From Oscillospiraceae bacterium (GTDB taxonomy: Bacteria > Bacillota > Clostridia > Oscillospirales > Oscillospiraceae), in assembly GCA_024404735.1 (NCBI GenBank), contig JAKSPP010000016.1:1-19283 (forward strand): a stretch of DNA of 19,283 nucleotides. The letters run 5' to 3'. Each line of letters starts with the position of its first letter. Position 1 is the first letter of the stretch. Of the stretch, positions 8,042-14,669 are shown piece by piece. The notes beneath the pieces are model-generated. The model saw nothing but the letters and a program-made list of their open reading frames with translations. It ran no database searches and was not told the origin of the DNA. The position numbers and the translations under genes are program-made.

Positions 8042-8059
8042 GCCCTTCTTAAAAAGGGC
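8042..8059 (+). other. Small hairpin in the pepF-exonuclease intergenic gap
   Basis: GCCCTT and AAGGGC form a 6-bp stem with a CTTAAA loop, seven bases before the GGAGA site of the exonuclease gene. No T-run follows, so it is not a convincing terminator. It could affect mRNA processing or stability between the two genes, which is inference. Confidence 0.35.
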
Positions 8060-8074
8060 AAGAACGGAGAAAAT

Positions 8075-9031
8075 ATGAGCTTTGTAGTAATAGATATGGA
8101 GTGGAATCAGGCCATGAGGTCGGATTCCCCCGTGTTCTACCGCCTGCCCATTCACCTTCGGGGAGAAATAATCCAGATAGGTGCGGTCAAACTCAATGAT
8201 GACGGCACCCCCGGAGAAGAATTTCAGATTGACGTTAAGCCCGTCTATTTCCGCAAGATGCATTATAAGGTTGAAAAGCTGACGGGAATCGATTCCGCCA
8301 GACTGAACAACGCCCCCGGCTTCAAGGAGGCCTTTGAGGCCCTGAGAAAATTTGCCGGTGAGGACTGCACCTTCCTCACCTGGGGCTATGACGACAGGGG
8401 AATAATGGAGCAGAATATAATAATCCACGACCTTGAATGGGACTGGATTGCCGACTGGGTCAATCTGCAGATAATCTATAATATACAGACAGACGGTGAA
8501 AAAAATCAGCGTTCCCTTGCCTCTGCAATGGAGCATTTTCAGATAGAGCAGACGAGAGTTGCCCATGATGCTCTCGGTGATGCCTATAATACCGCTCTGG
8601 TGTGCTCCCATCTTAATCTCAGGGAGGGCCTCAGAGCATATGATGTTGCAATACACGAGCTTGAAACCCACCGGAAAAAAGCCGAAGATGACAGTCAGAC
8701 TCCGCCTCCCGTTGCTCACCATACCTTTGACGGCTTCGATACCCGTGAGGAGGCTTTCAGGAGCGATGTGCTGCAGGAGATGATGTGCCCTTCATGTAAG
8801 TGCGGAATGTCTCTGACACGCTGGGTTTCTCAGGGTGACAGAAGATATATGGCTCTTGCCTCTTGCGCCGAGCACGGAAAATATCTTGTCCGTGCCAGAT
8901 TGCGCGAAAAGGAAGACGAGACATGGGTTGTAAACAGAACGCTTTATGATGCCGATGACGAGATGCTCGATTATTATAAAAAGAAACTGCAGGCATCCCG
9001 TCGCCGACGCAAGAAAAAAAGAAGTGAGTAA
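8075..9031 (+). CDS. DEDDh-family 3'-5' exonuclease with C-terminal zinc-ribbon-like segment
   Basis: The 318-residue protein starts with an RNase T/DNA polymerase III epsilon-type exonuclease domain (about 1-185). Catalytic acids are visible: Asp7 and Glu9 (VVIDMEWN), an Asp at 106/107 (TWGYDDRG), and His164 with Asp169 (AHDALGDAYNTA), which makes it the DEDDh class. The substrate, DNA or RNA, cannot be told. After a polar linker comes a Cys-rich segment (CPSCKCG at 238-244, then CAEHGKYLV with Cys264 and His267) that could bind zinc, and a very basic tail ending RRRRKKKRSE that may contact nucleic acid. GGAGA ends 4 bases before the ATG. KapD-like sporulation exonucleases share the catalytic domain but I do not recognise this tail in them. 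The next gene begins 6 bases downstream. Confidence 0.88.
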   Translation: MSFVVIDMEWNQAMRSDSPVFYRLPIHLRGEIIQIGAVKLNDDGTPGEEFQIDVKPVYFRKMHYKVEKLTGIDSARLNNAPGFKEAFEALRKFAGEDCTFLTWGYDDRGIMEQNIIIHDLEWDWIADWVNLQIIYNIQTDGEKNQRSLASAMEHFQIEQTRVAHDALGDAYNTALVCSHLNLREGLRAYDVAIHELETHRKKAEDDSQTPPPVAHHTFDGFDTREEAFRSDVLQEMMCPSCKCGMSLTRWVSQGDRRYMALASCAEHGKYLVRARLREKEDETWVVNRTLYDADDEMLDYYKKKLQASRRRRKKKRSE

Positions 9032-9037
9032 AAGGCG

Positions 9038-9550
9038 GTGGAACTCCTGGAAAAAAGTGTTACATGCTGCTTTACGGGACATAGAATAACCAAGCTTCCG
9101 TGGATGAGCTCCGAAACAGACGAGAGGTATTTTAAGCTTAAGGATGATATCCTGAAGGCCGTTTCCGAAGCTATAGAGGCCGGCTACAAAAGATTTATCT
9201 GCGGTATGGCTCTCGGCTGTGATATGATGTTTGCGGAGGCTGTGCTTACTCTTAAGGAGCAGTATCCGGATATTATTCTCGAGGCTGCCGTGCCCTGTCC
9301 GGGGCAGTCGAATAGCTGGAACAAAAAATACCGTGAGCGCTATGCAAGGCTGATTGAAGCCTGCGATGTGGTTAAAATCCACTCGGAGGAATATACTGCG
9401 GGCTGTATGCAGAAGAGAAACGAATATATGGTCGATAACTCTTCCCTCCTTATTGCCGCATTCGGCGGAAAAAAGGGAGGCACCTTCAATACAATCCGTT
9501 ATGCTTCCTCTATGGGACTCAAAGTGGAGATTGTTGAATTCGAATCCTGA
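9038..9550 (+). CDS. DUF1273/YpsA-like SLOG-domain protein
   Basis: The 170-residue protein resembles the YpsA/DUF1273 branch of the SLOG superfamily, a Rossmann-like fold thought to bind nucleotide-derived ligands. Signs are the N-terminal strand ending CCFTGHR (about 10-16), the glycine-rich FICGMALGCDMMFAEAVL (about 54-71), AAVPCPGQSNSW (about 87-98), and late segments QKRNEYMVDNSSLLIAAFGG and KGGTFNTIRYA. YpsA has been linked to cell-division and stress phenotypes in other Firmicutes, but no biochemical activity is firmly assigned. The start is uncertain: GTG 9038 lies only 2 bases after AAAGG, and CTG 9047 is an alternative with better spacing. It follows the exonuclease by 6 bases and is probably co-transcribed. 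It ends before the branched repeat at 9580-9647. Confidence 0.85.
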   Translation: MELLEKSVTCCFTGHRITKLPWMSSETDERYFKLKDDILKAVSEAIEAGYKRFICGMALGCDMMFAEAVLTLKEQYPDIILEAAVPCPGQSNSWNKKYRERYARLIEACDVVKIHSEEYTAGCMQKRNEYMVDNSSLLIAAFGGKKGGTFNTIRYASSMGLKVEIVEFES

Positions 9551-9579
9551 TACAAAGTAATAAAAACAAAACAAAAATC

Positions 9580-9647
9580 AAACCGGCCTTTGAAAAAGGG
9601 GACCCCGGGAGCTGTATCCCGAAAGCCCGCCTTCCGAAGGCCGGTTT
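9580..9647. terminator. Branched inverted repeat between convergent genes, likely bidirectional terminator
   Basis: AAACCGGCCTT (9580-9590) and AAGGCCGGTTT (9637-9647) form a perfect 11-bp stem. The 46 bases between them hold a further hairpin, CGGGA-GCTGTA-TCCCG (9606-9621). A competing small hairpin GCCTT-CCG-AAGGC (9630-9641 region) overlaps the outer right arm. On the minus strand the outer stem is followed by a T-rich stretch (GATTTTTGTTTTG), which suits termination of the HAD gene's neighbour-facing transcripts. On the plus strand the tail TTGGTATTTATATT is weaker. It sits in the 102-base gap between convergent genes. The branched form is larger than a simple terminator. Confidence 0.55.
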
Positions 9648-9652
9648 GGTAT

Positions 9653-10363
9653 TTATATTCTCTTTTCAAGATAAGCTAAGAGGCTGTCGAAATCGCCGGA
9701 AGCAACGGCGGAGATATCAAGCTCACCGGGCTTAATGAGACAGTCTGTCAGGAGGAAAACATCCATCCCTATTTTTGCTGCTGCCAAATCCTCAACTGCA
9801 TCGTTTCCGACCATAAGGCACTCATCCGGTGAAAGACCGCATTTTTCCAGAACCTCTTCATAGTATTTCGGATTGGGCTTTGCATAGGAGCTGTTCTCGT
9901 ATGCCGTTATAAACTCGAAATCTTCGGGGCTGAGGCCCGTCCAGGCAATTCTTGCCTCTGTTGCTATCATCGGGAAAATCGGATTTGTTGCGAGAATGAC
10001 TCTGATGCCCGAAGCTTTAAGTCTTTTAACGATTTCTCCCGCCTTGTCATTATAGCCGCACAGGCTTTTTGTAAGAAGAAAATCGGTTTTGTAGAATTCG
10101 GTGAAGCTATCCATATCCTCGTGGGTTTTCTCACCGAAAATTCCGGAAAAGGTTTCCCAGAAGGCGTCGTAATTTGTTCTGCTTCCGTCATTCTTGACCA
10201 TTGCCTTTGTTCCCGCCCATACGGCCGAAATAAGTGCTTTGGGTTCATAGCCACGGGGGGCAAAGCGCTTTGCCAGAAGACCGAAATAGCCCTCTGTGAA
10301 TTTTTCCTGGTCCATGGGAAGAAGGGTGCCGTCAAGGTCGAATAAGACTGCTTTAAGTTTCAC
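9653..10363 (-). CDS. HAD-superfamily hydrolase (phosphoglycolate phosphatase-like)
   Basis: The 236-residue protein has the four HAD motifs: FDLDGT with nucleophile Asp9 and acid Asp11, ILATNP with Thr126, YAKPNP with Lys162, and VGNDAVEDLAAAKIGM with Asp188 and Asp192. A helical cap lies between motifs I and II (about 16-100), so it is a subclass-I HAD phosphatase. The substrate is unknown; phosphoglycolate or sugar phosphates are typical of relatives. The longest frame begins at a TTG (10381), but GGAGAG lies inside that extension and sits 6 bases before GTG 10363, which gives the normal compact N-terminus MKLKAVLFDLDGT. I therefore start at 10363. The gene is divergent from the CarD-family gene, with which it shares a 180-base promoter region. 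Confidence 0.88.
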   Translation of the reverse strand: MKLKAVLFDLDGTLLPMDQEKFTEGYFGLLAKRFAPRGYEPKALISAVWAGTKAMVKNDGSRTNYDAFWETFSGIFGEKTHEDMDSFTEFYKTDFLLTKSLCGYNDKAGEIVKRLKASGIRVILATNPIFPMIATEARIAWTGLSPEDFEFITAYENSSYAKPNPKYYEEVLEKCGLSPDECLMVGNDAVEDLAAAKIGMDVFLLTDCLIKPGELDISAVASGDFDSLLAYLEKRI

Positions 10364-10398
10364 TTTAATCTCTCCGGTCAAATAGATTCTTTTATTTA

Positions 10399-10427
10399 AT
10401 ACTATAGACTTTTAACTATTTAATCAA
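10399..10427 (-). promoter_or_regulatory. Possible proximal promoter of the HAD hydrolase gene
   Basis: On the minus strand TTGATT (10427-10422) and TAGTAT (10404-10399) are 17 bases apart. The -10 box matches the consensus at only four of six positions. The start would be near 10392, giving a short leader. A stronger minus-strand pair further away (10498-10526) is an alternative. Confidence 0.35.
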
Positions 10428-10459
10428 GAGAATTTTTTTGAATTATTACATAAAAAGTC

Positions 10460-10488
10460 TTGCAAAAAACAAAAATATCCTATATACT
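10460..10488 (+). promoter_or_regulatory. Sigma-A-like promoter of the carD-family gene
   Basis: TTGCAA (10460-10465) and TATACT (10483-10488) are separated by 17 bases, with the start expected near 10495 and a leader of about 50 bases. The -10 box forms the left edge of a perfect palindrome (10483-10503) that also covers the predicted start site. Confidence 0.7.
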
Positions 10489-10503
10489 ATTGCCAATAGT
10501 ATA
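10483..10503. promoter_or_regulatory. Perfect 21-bp palindrome over the -10 and start site (candidate operator)
   Basis: Two ten-base arms, TATACTATTG (10483-10492) and CAATAGTATA (10494-10503), are exact reverse complements around a single C. The left arm contains the TATACT -10 box of the plus promoter, and the right arm contains the same box on the minus strand. A protein binding here would block RNA polymerase in both directions. The binding protein is not known. Confidence 0.65.
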
Positions 10504-10526
10504 GAAATGGGGCTTTATTTATACAA
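10498..10526 (-). promoter_or_regulatory. Mirror-image minus-strand promoter created by the palindrome
   Basis: On the minus strand TTGTAT (10526-10521) lies 17 bases before TATACT (10503-10498), the copy of the -10 box supplied by the palindrome's right arm. It would start transcription near 10491 and could feed the HAD gene through a leader of about 128 bases. Confidence 0.45.
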
Positions 10527-10544
10527 GAAGGGGAAAACGACAAT

Positions 10545-11021
10545 ATGTACTCTGTCGGAGATAAAATTGCGCACCCGCTTCATGGTGCGGGCGTTATATG
10601 CGATATAGAAACAAAGCGTCTTAACGGCAATACTCAGTCTTACTATGTCCTGAACATCCCCGTAGGCAATATCCGCCTTATGATTCCCACGGAAAGTGCG
10701 GAAAAAATAGGCATCCGTCATATTGTCAGTCCCGAAGAAATGGATGAGATTCTTGCCGGTGCCGAAACGCTTGTGGTTGACGACTCCCTTAACTGGAACA
10801 AGCGATACAGAGAGAATATGTCCAGAATTCGCTCCGGTAACCTCAGTGAGGTTATAGGTGTAATCAAGGCCCTTCTTGAGCGCGAGGTTTCAAAGGGGCT
10901 TTCAACAGGAGAGAGAAAAATGCTCCTCAGTGCAAAGCAAATCTGCCTTTCCGAGATTGTCCTTTCCAAGGACGTCGAAAGAGAAAAAGCCGAGGAGCTT
11001 TTAAGCTGCGCAATGCATTAA
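10545..11021 (+). CDS. CarD/CdnL-family RNA polymerase-binding transcription regulator
   Basis: The 158-residue protein starts with a CarD/TRCF-type RNA polymerase interaction domain (about 1-60), recognisable from MYSVGDKIAHPLHGAGVI, the following strand pair, and YYVLNIPVGNIRLMIP. The rest (about 70-155) is helical, with NWNKRYRENMSRIRSGNLSEVIGVIKALL and SKGLSTGERKMLLSAKQI, matching the CarD C-terminal domain. CarD proteins bind the RNA polymerase beta subunit and stabilise open complexes at many promoters; that is family knowledge. GAAGGGGA at 10527-10534 precedes the ATG by 10 bases. The gene is a single-gene unit between the palindromic promoter and the terminator at 11039-11073. The promoter arrangement makes self-regulation conceivable, but CarD relatives are not sequence-specific operators, so a different factor is more likely at the palindrome. 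Confidence 0.92.
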   Translation: MYSVGDKIAHPLHGAGVICDIETKRLNGNTQSYYVLNIPVGNIRLMIPTESAEKIGIRHIVSPEEMDEILAGAETLVVDDSLNWNKRYRENMSRIRSGNLSEVIGVIKALLEREVSKGLSTGERKMLLSAKQICLSEIVLSKDVEREKAEELLSCAMH

Positions 11022-11038
11022 ATACAGTATGGATTTTT

Positions 11039-11073
11039 CCGCCGATTTTTCTTTTGAAATTCGGCGGTTTTTT
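11039..11073 (+). terminator. Intrinsic terminator after the carD-family gene
   Basis: CCGCCGA (11039-11045) pairs with TCGGCGG (11061-11067), and the stem is followed directly by six T (11068-11073). Inner T/A bases can lengthen the stem. It begins 17 bases after the stop codon and separates the gene from ispD-ispF. Confidence 0.9.
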
Positions 11074-11142
11074 GCTGTTTTGATACATTTGCGTTTTATT
11101 ATACAGCACTCACATAAAATGAGAAAGAATGGGGGATTAACA

Positions 11143-11877
11143 ATGTCCGGAATTATTTCTGCCATAAAGAAAATCAGAGGCGGCTTCTGCTCCTGCATAG
11201 TACTTGCAGCCGGTTCCTCCAGCCGTATGGGTTCAGATAAGCTTTTTGAAGATATAGACGGTAGGCCCGCAGTTTACAGAGCTCTCCTTGCACTTGACCG
11301 CTGCGAGGCAATAAACGAAATAATCGTTGTTACCTCAAAGGAAAACCTCGAAAAGCTGTCGGAGCTTATCGCAGGCAATTTTGAAAAGGTCAGAAGAATT
11401 ATAACAGGCGGAGAAACCCGTCTTGAATCAGGCATTGCAGGCTGCGGTGAGGTGTCCTCAAAAGCCGATGTTATTATGTTTCACGATGGCGCAAGGCCCC
11501 TCGTCACTCCGGAGCTCTGCGAAAAGGTTATTCACGCAGCCCGTCTTCATAATGCAGCCGTTCCCGCTGTGCCGGTAAGTGATACAATCAAAATCATGAA
11601 GGACGGCTTTGCCGTTGAAATCCCGGACAGAAGCACTCTTTATGCGGTTCAGACGCCCCAGTGCTTTGAGGCGAATCTGATTAAAGGAGCTCTGACAGAT
11701 GCCTTCAGGAAAGGACTTGCGGTAACGGATGACGCTTCTGCTGTGGAGGCTCTTGGAGTAAAGCCCGCAATCGTTCCCGGTGAGCCCTCCAATATAAAGC
11801 TGACTGTTCCCGAGGATTTGCCGAAGGTCAGGGCACTGTATTTTCAGAATAAGGAAACGGAGAATAAAAGCAGATGA
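11143..11877 (+). CDS. ispD: 2-C-methyl-D-erythritol 4-phosphate cytidylyltransferase
   Basis: IspD joins CTP and MEP to make CDP-methylerythritol, the third step of the MEP isoprenoid pathway. The 244-residue product has the nucleotide-binding loop LAAGSSSRMG (21-30) with Lys33, HDGARPL (114-120), VSDTIK (145-150), YAVQTPQCF (167-175), VTDDAS (194-199) and SNIKLTVPEDL (216-226). A longer open frame starts at 11029, but it would run through the terminator at 11039-11073. ATG 11143 has GGGGGA about 7 bases upstream and leaves only a short extension of about 15 residues before the core. The gene overlaps ispF by 4 bases (ATGA). No clean promoter is visible between the terminator and the start; weak TTGCTG or TTGATA boxes near 11072-11085 lack well-spaced -10 partners. 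Confidence 0.95.
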   Translation: MSGIISAIKKIRGGFCSCIVLAAGSSSRMGSDKLFEDIDGRPAVYRALLALDRCEAINEIIVVTSKENLEKLSELIAGNFEKVRRIITGGETRLESGIAGCGEVSSKADVIMFHDGARPLVTPELCEKVIHAARLHNAAVPAVPVSDTIKIMKDGFAVEIPDRSTLYAVQTPQCFEANLIKGALTDAFRKGLAVTDDASAVEALGVKPAIVPGEPSNIKLTVPEDLPKVRALYFQNKETENKSR

Positions 11878-12344
11878 GAATCGGTCATGGCTACGATGTT
11901 CATAAATTCGCGGAGGGAAGACAGCTTGTTATAGGCGGTGTCACCATTCCCGCTCCCATGGGGCTCCTCGGCCACTCCGATGCCGATGTGCTGACCCACG
12001 CTCTCTGCGATGCTCTTCTCGGCGCTGCGGGGCTTCCGGATATAGGTGTTCTTTTTCCCGATACATCGGATGAATTTGAGGGAATCTGCTCTCTGAAGCT
12101 TCTGGAAAAGGTAATGGTGCTCCTTCGTGAAAAGGGCTTTTCTCCCGATTATGCCGACTGCACCATAATAGCCCAGACTCCCAAAATGATGCCTCATATT
12201 TCAAAAATGAGGGAGAATCTTTCGGGAGCAATGGGAATAGCCTCCGACAGAATCAACATAAAGGCAACCACGGAGGAGGGACTCGGCTTTACCGGAGAAA
12301 AGAAGGGCATTGCAGCGCACAGTGTTGTAATCCTGTCTGAATGA
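11874..12344 (+). CDS. ispF: 2-C-methyl-D-erythritol 2,4-cyclodiphosphate synthase
   Basis: IspF cyclises CDP-methylerythritol 2-phosphate with loss of CMP, two steps after IspD. The 156-residue length is standard. The N-terminus MRIGHGYDVHKF provides metal ligands Asp8 and His10, and LLGHSDADVLTHALCDALLGA supplies His42. PDIGVLFPDT and the C-terminal KATTEEGLGFTGEKKGIAAHS match the family's active-site and CDP-binding segments. It is translationally coupled to ispD through the ATGA overlap. The intervening kinase gene ispE is not in this window, as is usual for this pair. No obvious terminator follows before the cdaA promoter. Confidence 0.97.
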   Translation: MRIGHGYDVHKFAEGRQLVIGGVTIPAPMGLLGHSDADVLTHALCDALLGAAGLPDIGVLFPDTSDEFEGICSLKLLEKVMVLLREKGFSPDYADCTIIAQTPKMMPHISKMRENLSGAMGIASDRINIKATTEEGLGFTGEKKGIAAHSVVILSE

Positions 12345-12407
12345 GCCGGGACTGTCACCAAAATCAATAAAATATTTGCATAGCACAATAAAAAAACTTT
12401 ATTTTAC

Positions 12408-12437
12408 TTGCAATATTTTTTAATAATATAGTATAAT
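12408..12437 (+). promoter_or_regulatory. Sigma-A-like promoter of cdaA-cdaR
   Basis: TTGCAA (12408-12413) and a perfect TATAAT (12432-12437) are separated by 18 bases in a very AT-rich stretch. The start would be near 12444, about 39 bases before the cdaA ATG. This implies that cdaA does not depend only on read-through from ispF. Confidence 0.65.
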
Positions 12438-12482
12438 AATTTATTAAAAAATTGACTGAAAGGTCATAAGTGGAGTAATCGC

Positions 12483-13355
12483 ATGACTCAGATAAAAGAG
12501 CTTCTGTCCGTAGTCTGGAATAACATTGCAACCATTGGGCTTGCGGACTTATTTGATATTTTAATTATTGCCGCCTTTATTTTCTATATCATAGATATAA
12601 TCAGGCGTTCAAACACAATGCGTGTTGCACGCGGAATAGTCATTGTGGTAATGGCTCTGTGGCTTTCCGGAGTCCTGAAGCTGACGCTGACAAATTTCCT
12701 TTTAACCAAGGCCGTTGAGCTTGGTCTCATTGCAATTGTAATTCTGTTCCAGCCGGAGCTTCGGCGTATTCTCGAGAAGGTAGGCTCAAACCGCTTCTCG
12801 GACCTGTTCTCTTCCGACAGACGCGGTTCCGAGCTGGGTCCCATAGTAACTCAGACGGTTCTTGCCTGCAAGGATATGTCCGAATCCAAAACCGGCGCTC
12901 TCATAATCTTTGAGGGAGACAATCAGCTGTCCGACCCCATCAGAACAGGTACCGTTGTAGATGCAAAGGTAAGTGCGGAGCTTCTTAAAAACATCTTTTT
13001 TGTAAAAGCTCCTCTTCATGACGGTGCGGTCATCGTCAGAAACGGCAGAATTGCCGCAGCCGGCTGTATGCTCCCTATGTCCGGTAACACAAATCTAAGT
13101 AAGGAGCTCGGCATGAGGCATCGTGCCGGAATAGGAGTTTCCGAGCGCAGTGATGCGACTGTTGTCATTGTATCCGAGGAAACCGGCGCTATTTCTCTTG
13201 CAAAGGAGGGAATGCTCAAAAGGCATCTTTCCCCCGAAACACTGGAGGCCCTTCTTCTTCAGGAACTGACGGAGAATACCGAGGACAGCTCACCCTCCGG
13301 CCGTTTCCGCTCAATTTTCAGAGGTAAATTCAATGGAAAACAAAAATCCGAGTAA
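12483..13355 (+). CDS. cdaA: Membrane diadenylate cyclase CdaA
   Basis: CdaA condenses two ATP into cyclic di-AMP, the essential Firmicute second messenger for potassium, osmolyte and cell-wall control. The 290-residue product has three hydrophobic N-terminal helices (about 23-40, 50-68 and 77-90), then the DisA_N cyclase domain. Both catalytic signatures are intact: LHDGAVIV with Asp180-Gly181-Ala182, and GMRHRAGIGVSE with Arg212-His213-Arg214. GGAG lies 7 bases before the ATG and a good promoter is just upstream. The end overlaps cdaR by 23 bases, indicating translational coupling. A potassium channel gene, a typical c-di-AMP-controlled function, lies at the other end of the window; a link is possible but not shown. 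Confidence 0.96.
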   Translation: MTQIKELLSVVWNNIATIGLADLFDILIIAAFIFYIIDIIRRSNTMRVARGIVIVVMALWLSGVLKLTLTNFLLTKAVELGLIAIVILFQPELRRILEKVGSNRFSDLFSSDRRGSELGPIVTQTVLACKDMSESKTGALIIFEGDNQLSDPIRTGTVVDAKVSAELLKNIFFVKAPLHDGAVIVRNGRIAAAGCMLPMSGNTNLSKELGMRHRAGIGVSERSDATVVIVSEETGAISLAKEGMLKRHLSPETLEALLLQELTENTEDSSPSGRFRSIFRGKFNGKQKSE

Positions 13356-14631
13356 TAAGCTTAAAAATTCAAAGGTTCTGTATGCCGTAGTATCGCTGAT
13401 TGCCGCAGTACTTCTCTGGGTATATGTAACCGACAACAGAGGTACGAATATAGACAGAACCTTCTATAATGTGCCTGTTGTATACACAGGTGAGGAGAAC
13501 CTCCGCAACTCCAAGGAGTTTGTAATAACCTCCCGCGAATCGGAGCATGTAAAGGTAACGCTTTCAGGCCCCAGACGTGTAATTACGAGACTTGATGAGG
13601 GCGATCTTGCGGCTATGGTTGACTTAAGCTCCGTAGGCAAGGCAGGCGATTACTCTCTCGGCTATTCGATTGCGTACCCCTCCGGAGTTGATAAGAGTGA
13701 AATAAGTGTATCAAGCCGTTTCCCCGAATCCGTTGCCTTCTATGTTGATAAGCTTGTTTCCAAGTATATTGATGTAACCGGCATTTTTAACGGCAGTATG
13801 GCCCCGGGCTATGTTATCGAGCCCCTTGAGTTCAGCCCTTCAACAGTTAAGATAACCGGAACATCGGCAGAGCTTGCGGATGTCAAGTATGCGTATGTAA
13901 CCGTTGAACGCAGCGATGTTGACAAAACGGTTTCCTTCGATACGGACTATGCTCTTATGAGTGCCGAGGGCGACATAATTGACAATGACAACATTGAAAG
14001 GGCAGAGGAAACCGTTTCCGTAACTCTCCCCGTTCTTGCAACGAAGGAAATCCCGCTTACGGTAAATCTCATTGCCGGAGGCGGAGCAAGTGAAATTAAC
14101 GTAATAAGCACAATAAGTCCCTCTCCTACGGTAACTCTCTCCGGAGACTCGGATGTGCTCTCGGGTGTCAACAGGCTTGTTCTCGATTCCATTGACCTGT
14201 CCGATATTGACGGAACCTTCAAAAAGAGCTATAAGCTTGCTATTCCCAACGATACCCAGATAATCAAGGGAACAACCGATGTAACCCTTGAGCTTGAGAT
14301 AGTCGGTCTTGTTCAGAAGAAGGTAACCGTTTCCGCTGAGAACATCTCGGTAACCAACCTGACCGAGGGCTATTCCGTCGAGATAATCAACGATAACATT
14401 CCCAACGTTGTTTTAAGGGGCCGTGAGACTGCTCTTTCCGCAGTTGCCGATGTCAATGTCAGGGCTGTTGCGGACCTTTCCCAGCAGGGCAACGTAACCG
14501 GCGTTTTCACACTCCCGGTAAAGATATTTGTTGATGGCTCTGCCGATGTGGGTGCGGTCGGTGATTACAGTGTAACTCTCAAAATCTCCGAGAAAACGGA
14601 AGAGACCGAGGAAACCTCGGATAATCCCTGA
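13333..14631 (+). CDS. cdaR: CdaA regulatory protein CdaR (YbbR-repeat protein)
   Basis: The 432-residue protein has one N-terminal membrane helix (about 14-33, VLYAVVSLIAAVLLWVYV) followed by an extracytoplasmic region of beta-rich YbbR repeats. Recurring units with the pattern VTLSGPRRVI, VKITGTSAEL, VTLSGDSDVL and VVLRGRETAL are spaced about 75-95 residues apart, suggesting four repeats. In other Firmicutes CdaR binds and modulates the adjacent diadenylate cyclase. The ATG lies inside the end of cdaA and uses a GAGG site. The C-terminus is short and acidic (EKTEETEETSDNP). The usual third gene of this operon, glmM, is not present; yicC follows 38 bases later. Confidence 0.93.
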   Translation: MENKNPSNKLKNSKVLYAVVSLIAAVLLWVYVTDNRGTNIDRTFYNVPVVYTGEENLRNSKEFVITSRESEHVKVTLSGPRRVITRLDEGDLAAMVDLSSVGKAGDYSLGYSIAYPSGVDKSEISVSSRFPESVAFYVDKLVSKYIDVTGIFNGSMAPGYVIEPLEFSPSTVKITGTSAELADVKYAYVTVERSDVDKTVSFDTDYALMSAEGDIIDNDNIERAEETVSVTLPVLATKEIPLTVNLIAGGGASEINVISTISPSPTVTLSGDSDVLSGVNRLVLDSIDLSDIDGTFKKSYKLAIPNDTQIIKGTTDVTLELEIVGLVQKKVTVSAENISVTNLTEGYSVEIINDNIPNVVLRGRETALSAVADVNVRAVADLSQQGNVTGVFTLPVKIFVDGSADVGAVGDYSVTLKISEKTEETEETSDNP

Positions 14632-14669
14632 ACGGGTTTTCGACAAACAGGCAAAGAGGAGTATTTAAG

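Noticed and set aside
7964..8722. A 252-codon minus-strand open frame opposite the pepF end and the exonuclease
   Set aside because: It is opposite conserved catalytic sequence on the plus strand and has no recognisable motifs; treated as a shadow.
8792..9574. A 260-codon minus-strand open frame across the exonuclease and SLOG genes
   Set aside because: It runs antisense through two genes with conserved motifs and has no family features or convincing ribosome-binding site.
11074..11142. A riboswitch or clear promoter upstream of ispD
   Set aside because: The gap holds only weak -35-like hexamers with poorly spaced -10 boxes and no stable structure that I recognise.
12345..12407. A terminator after ispF
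   Set aside because: The AATAAA-AAAAC-TTTATT pairing near 12388-12404 is too AT-rich and has no proper T-run; I could not support it.
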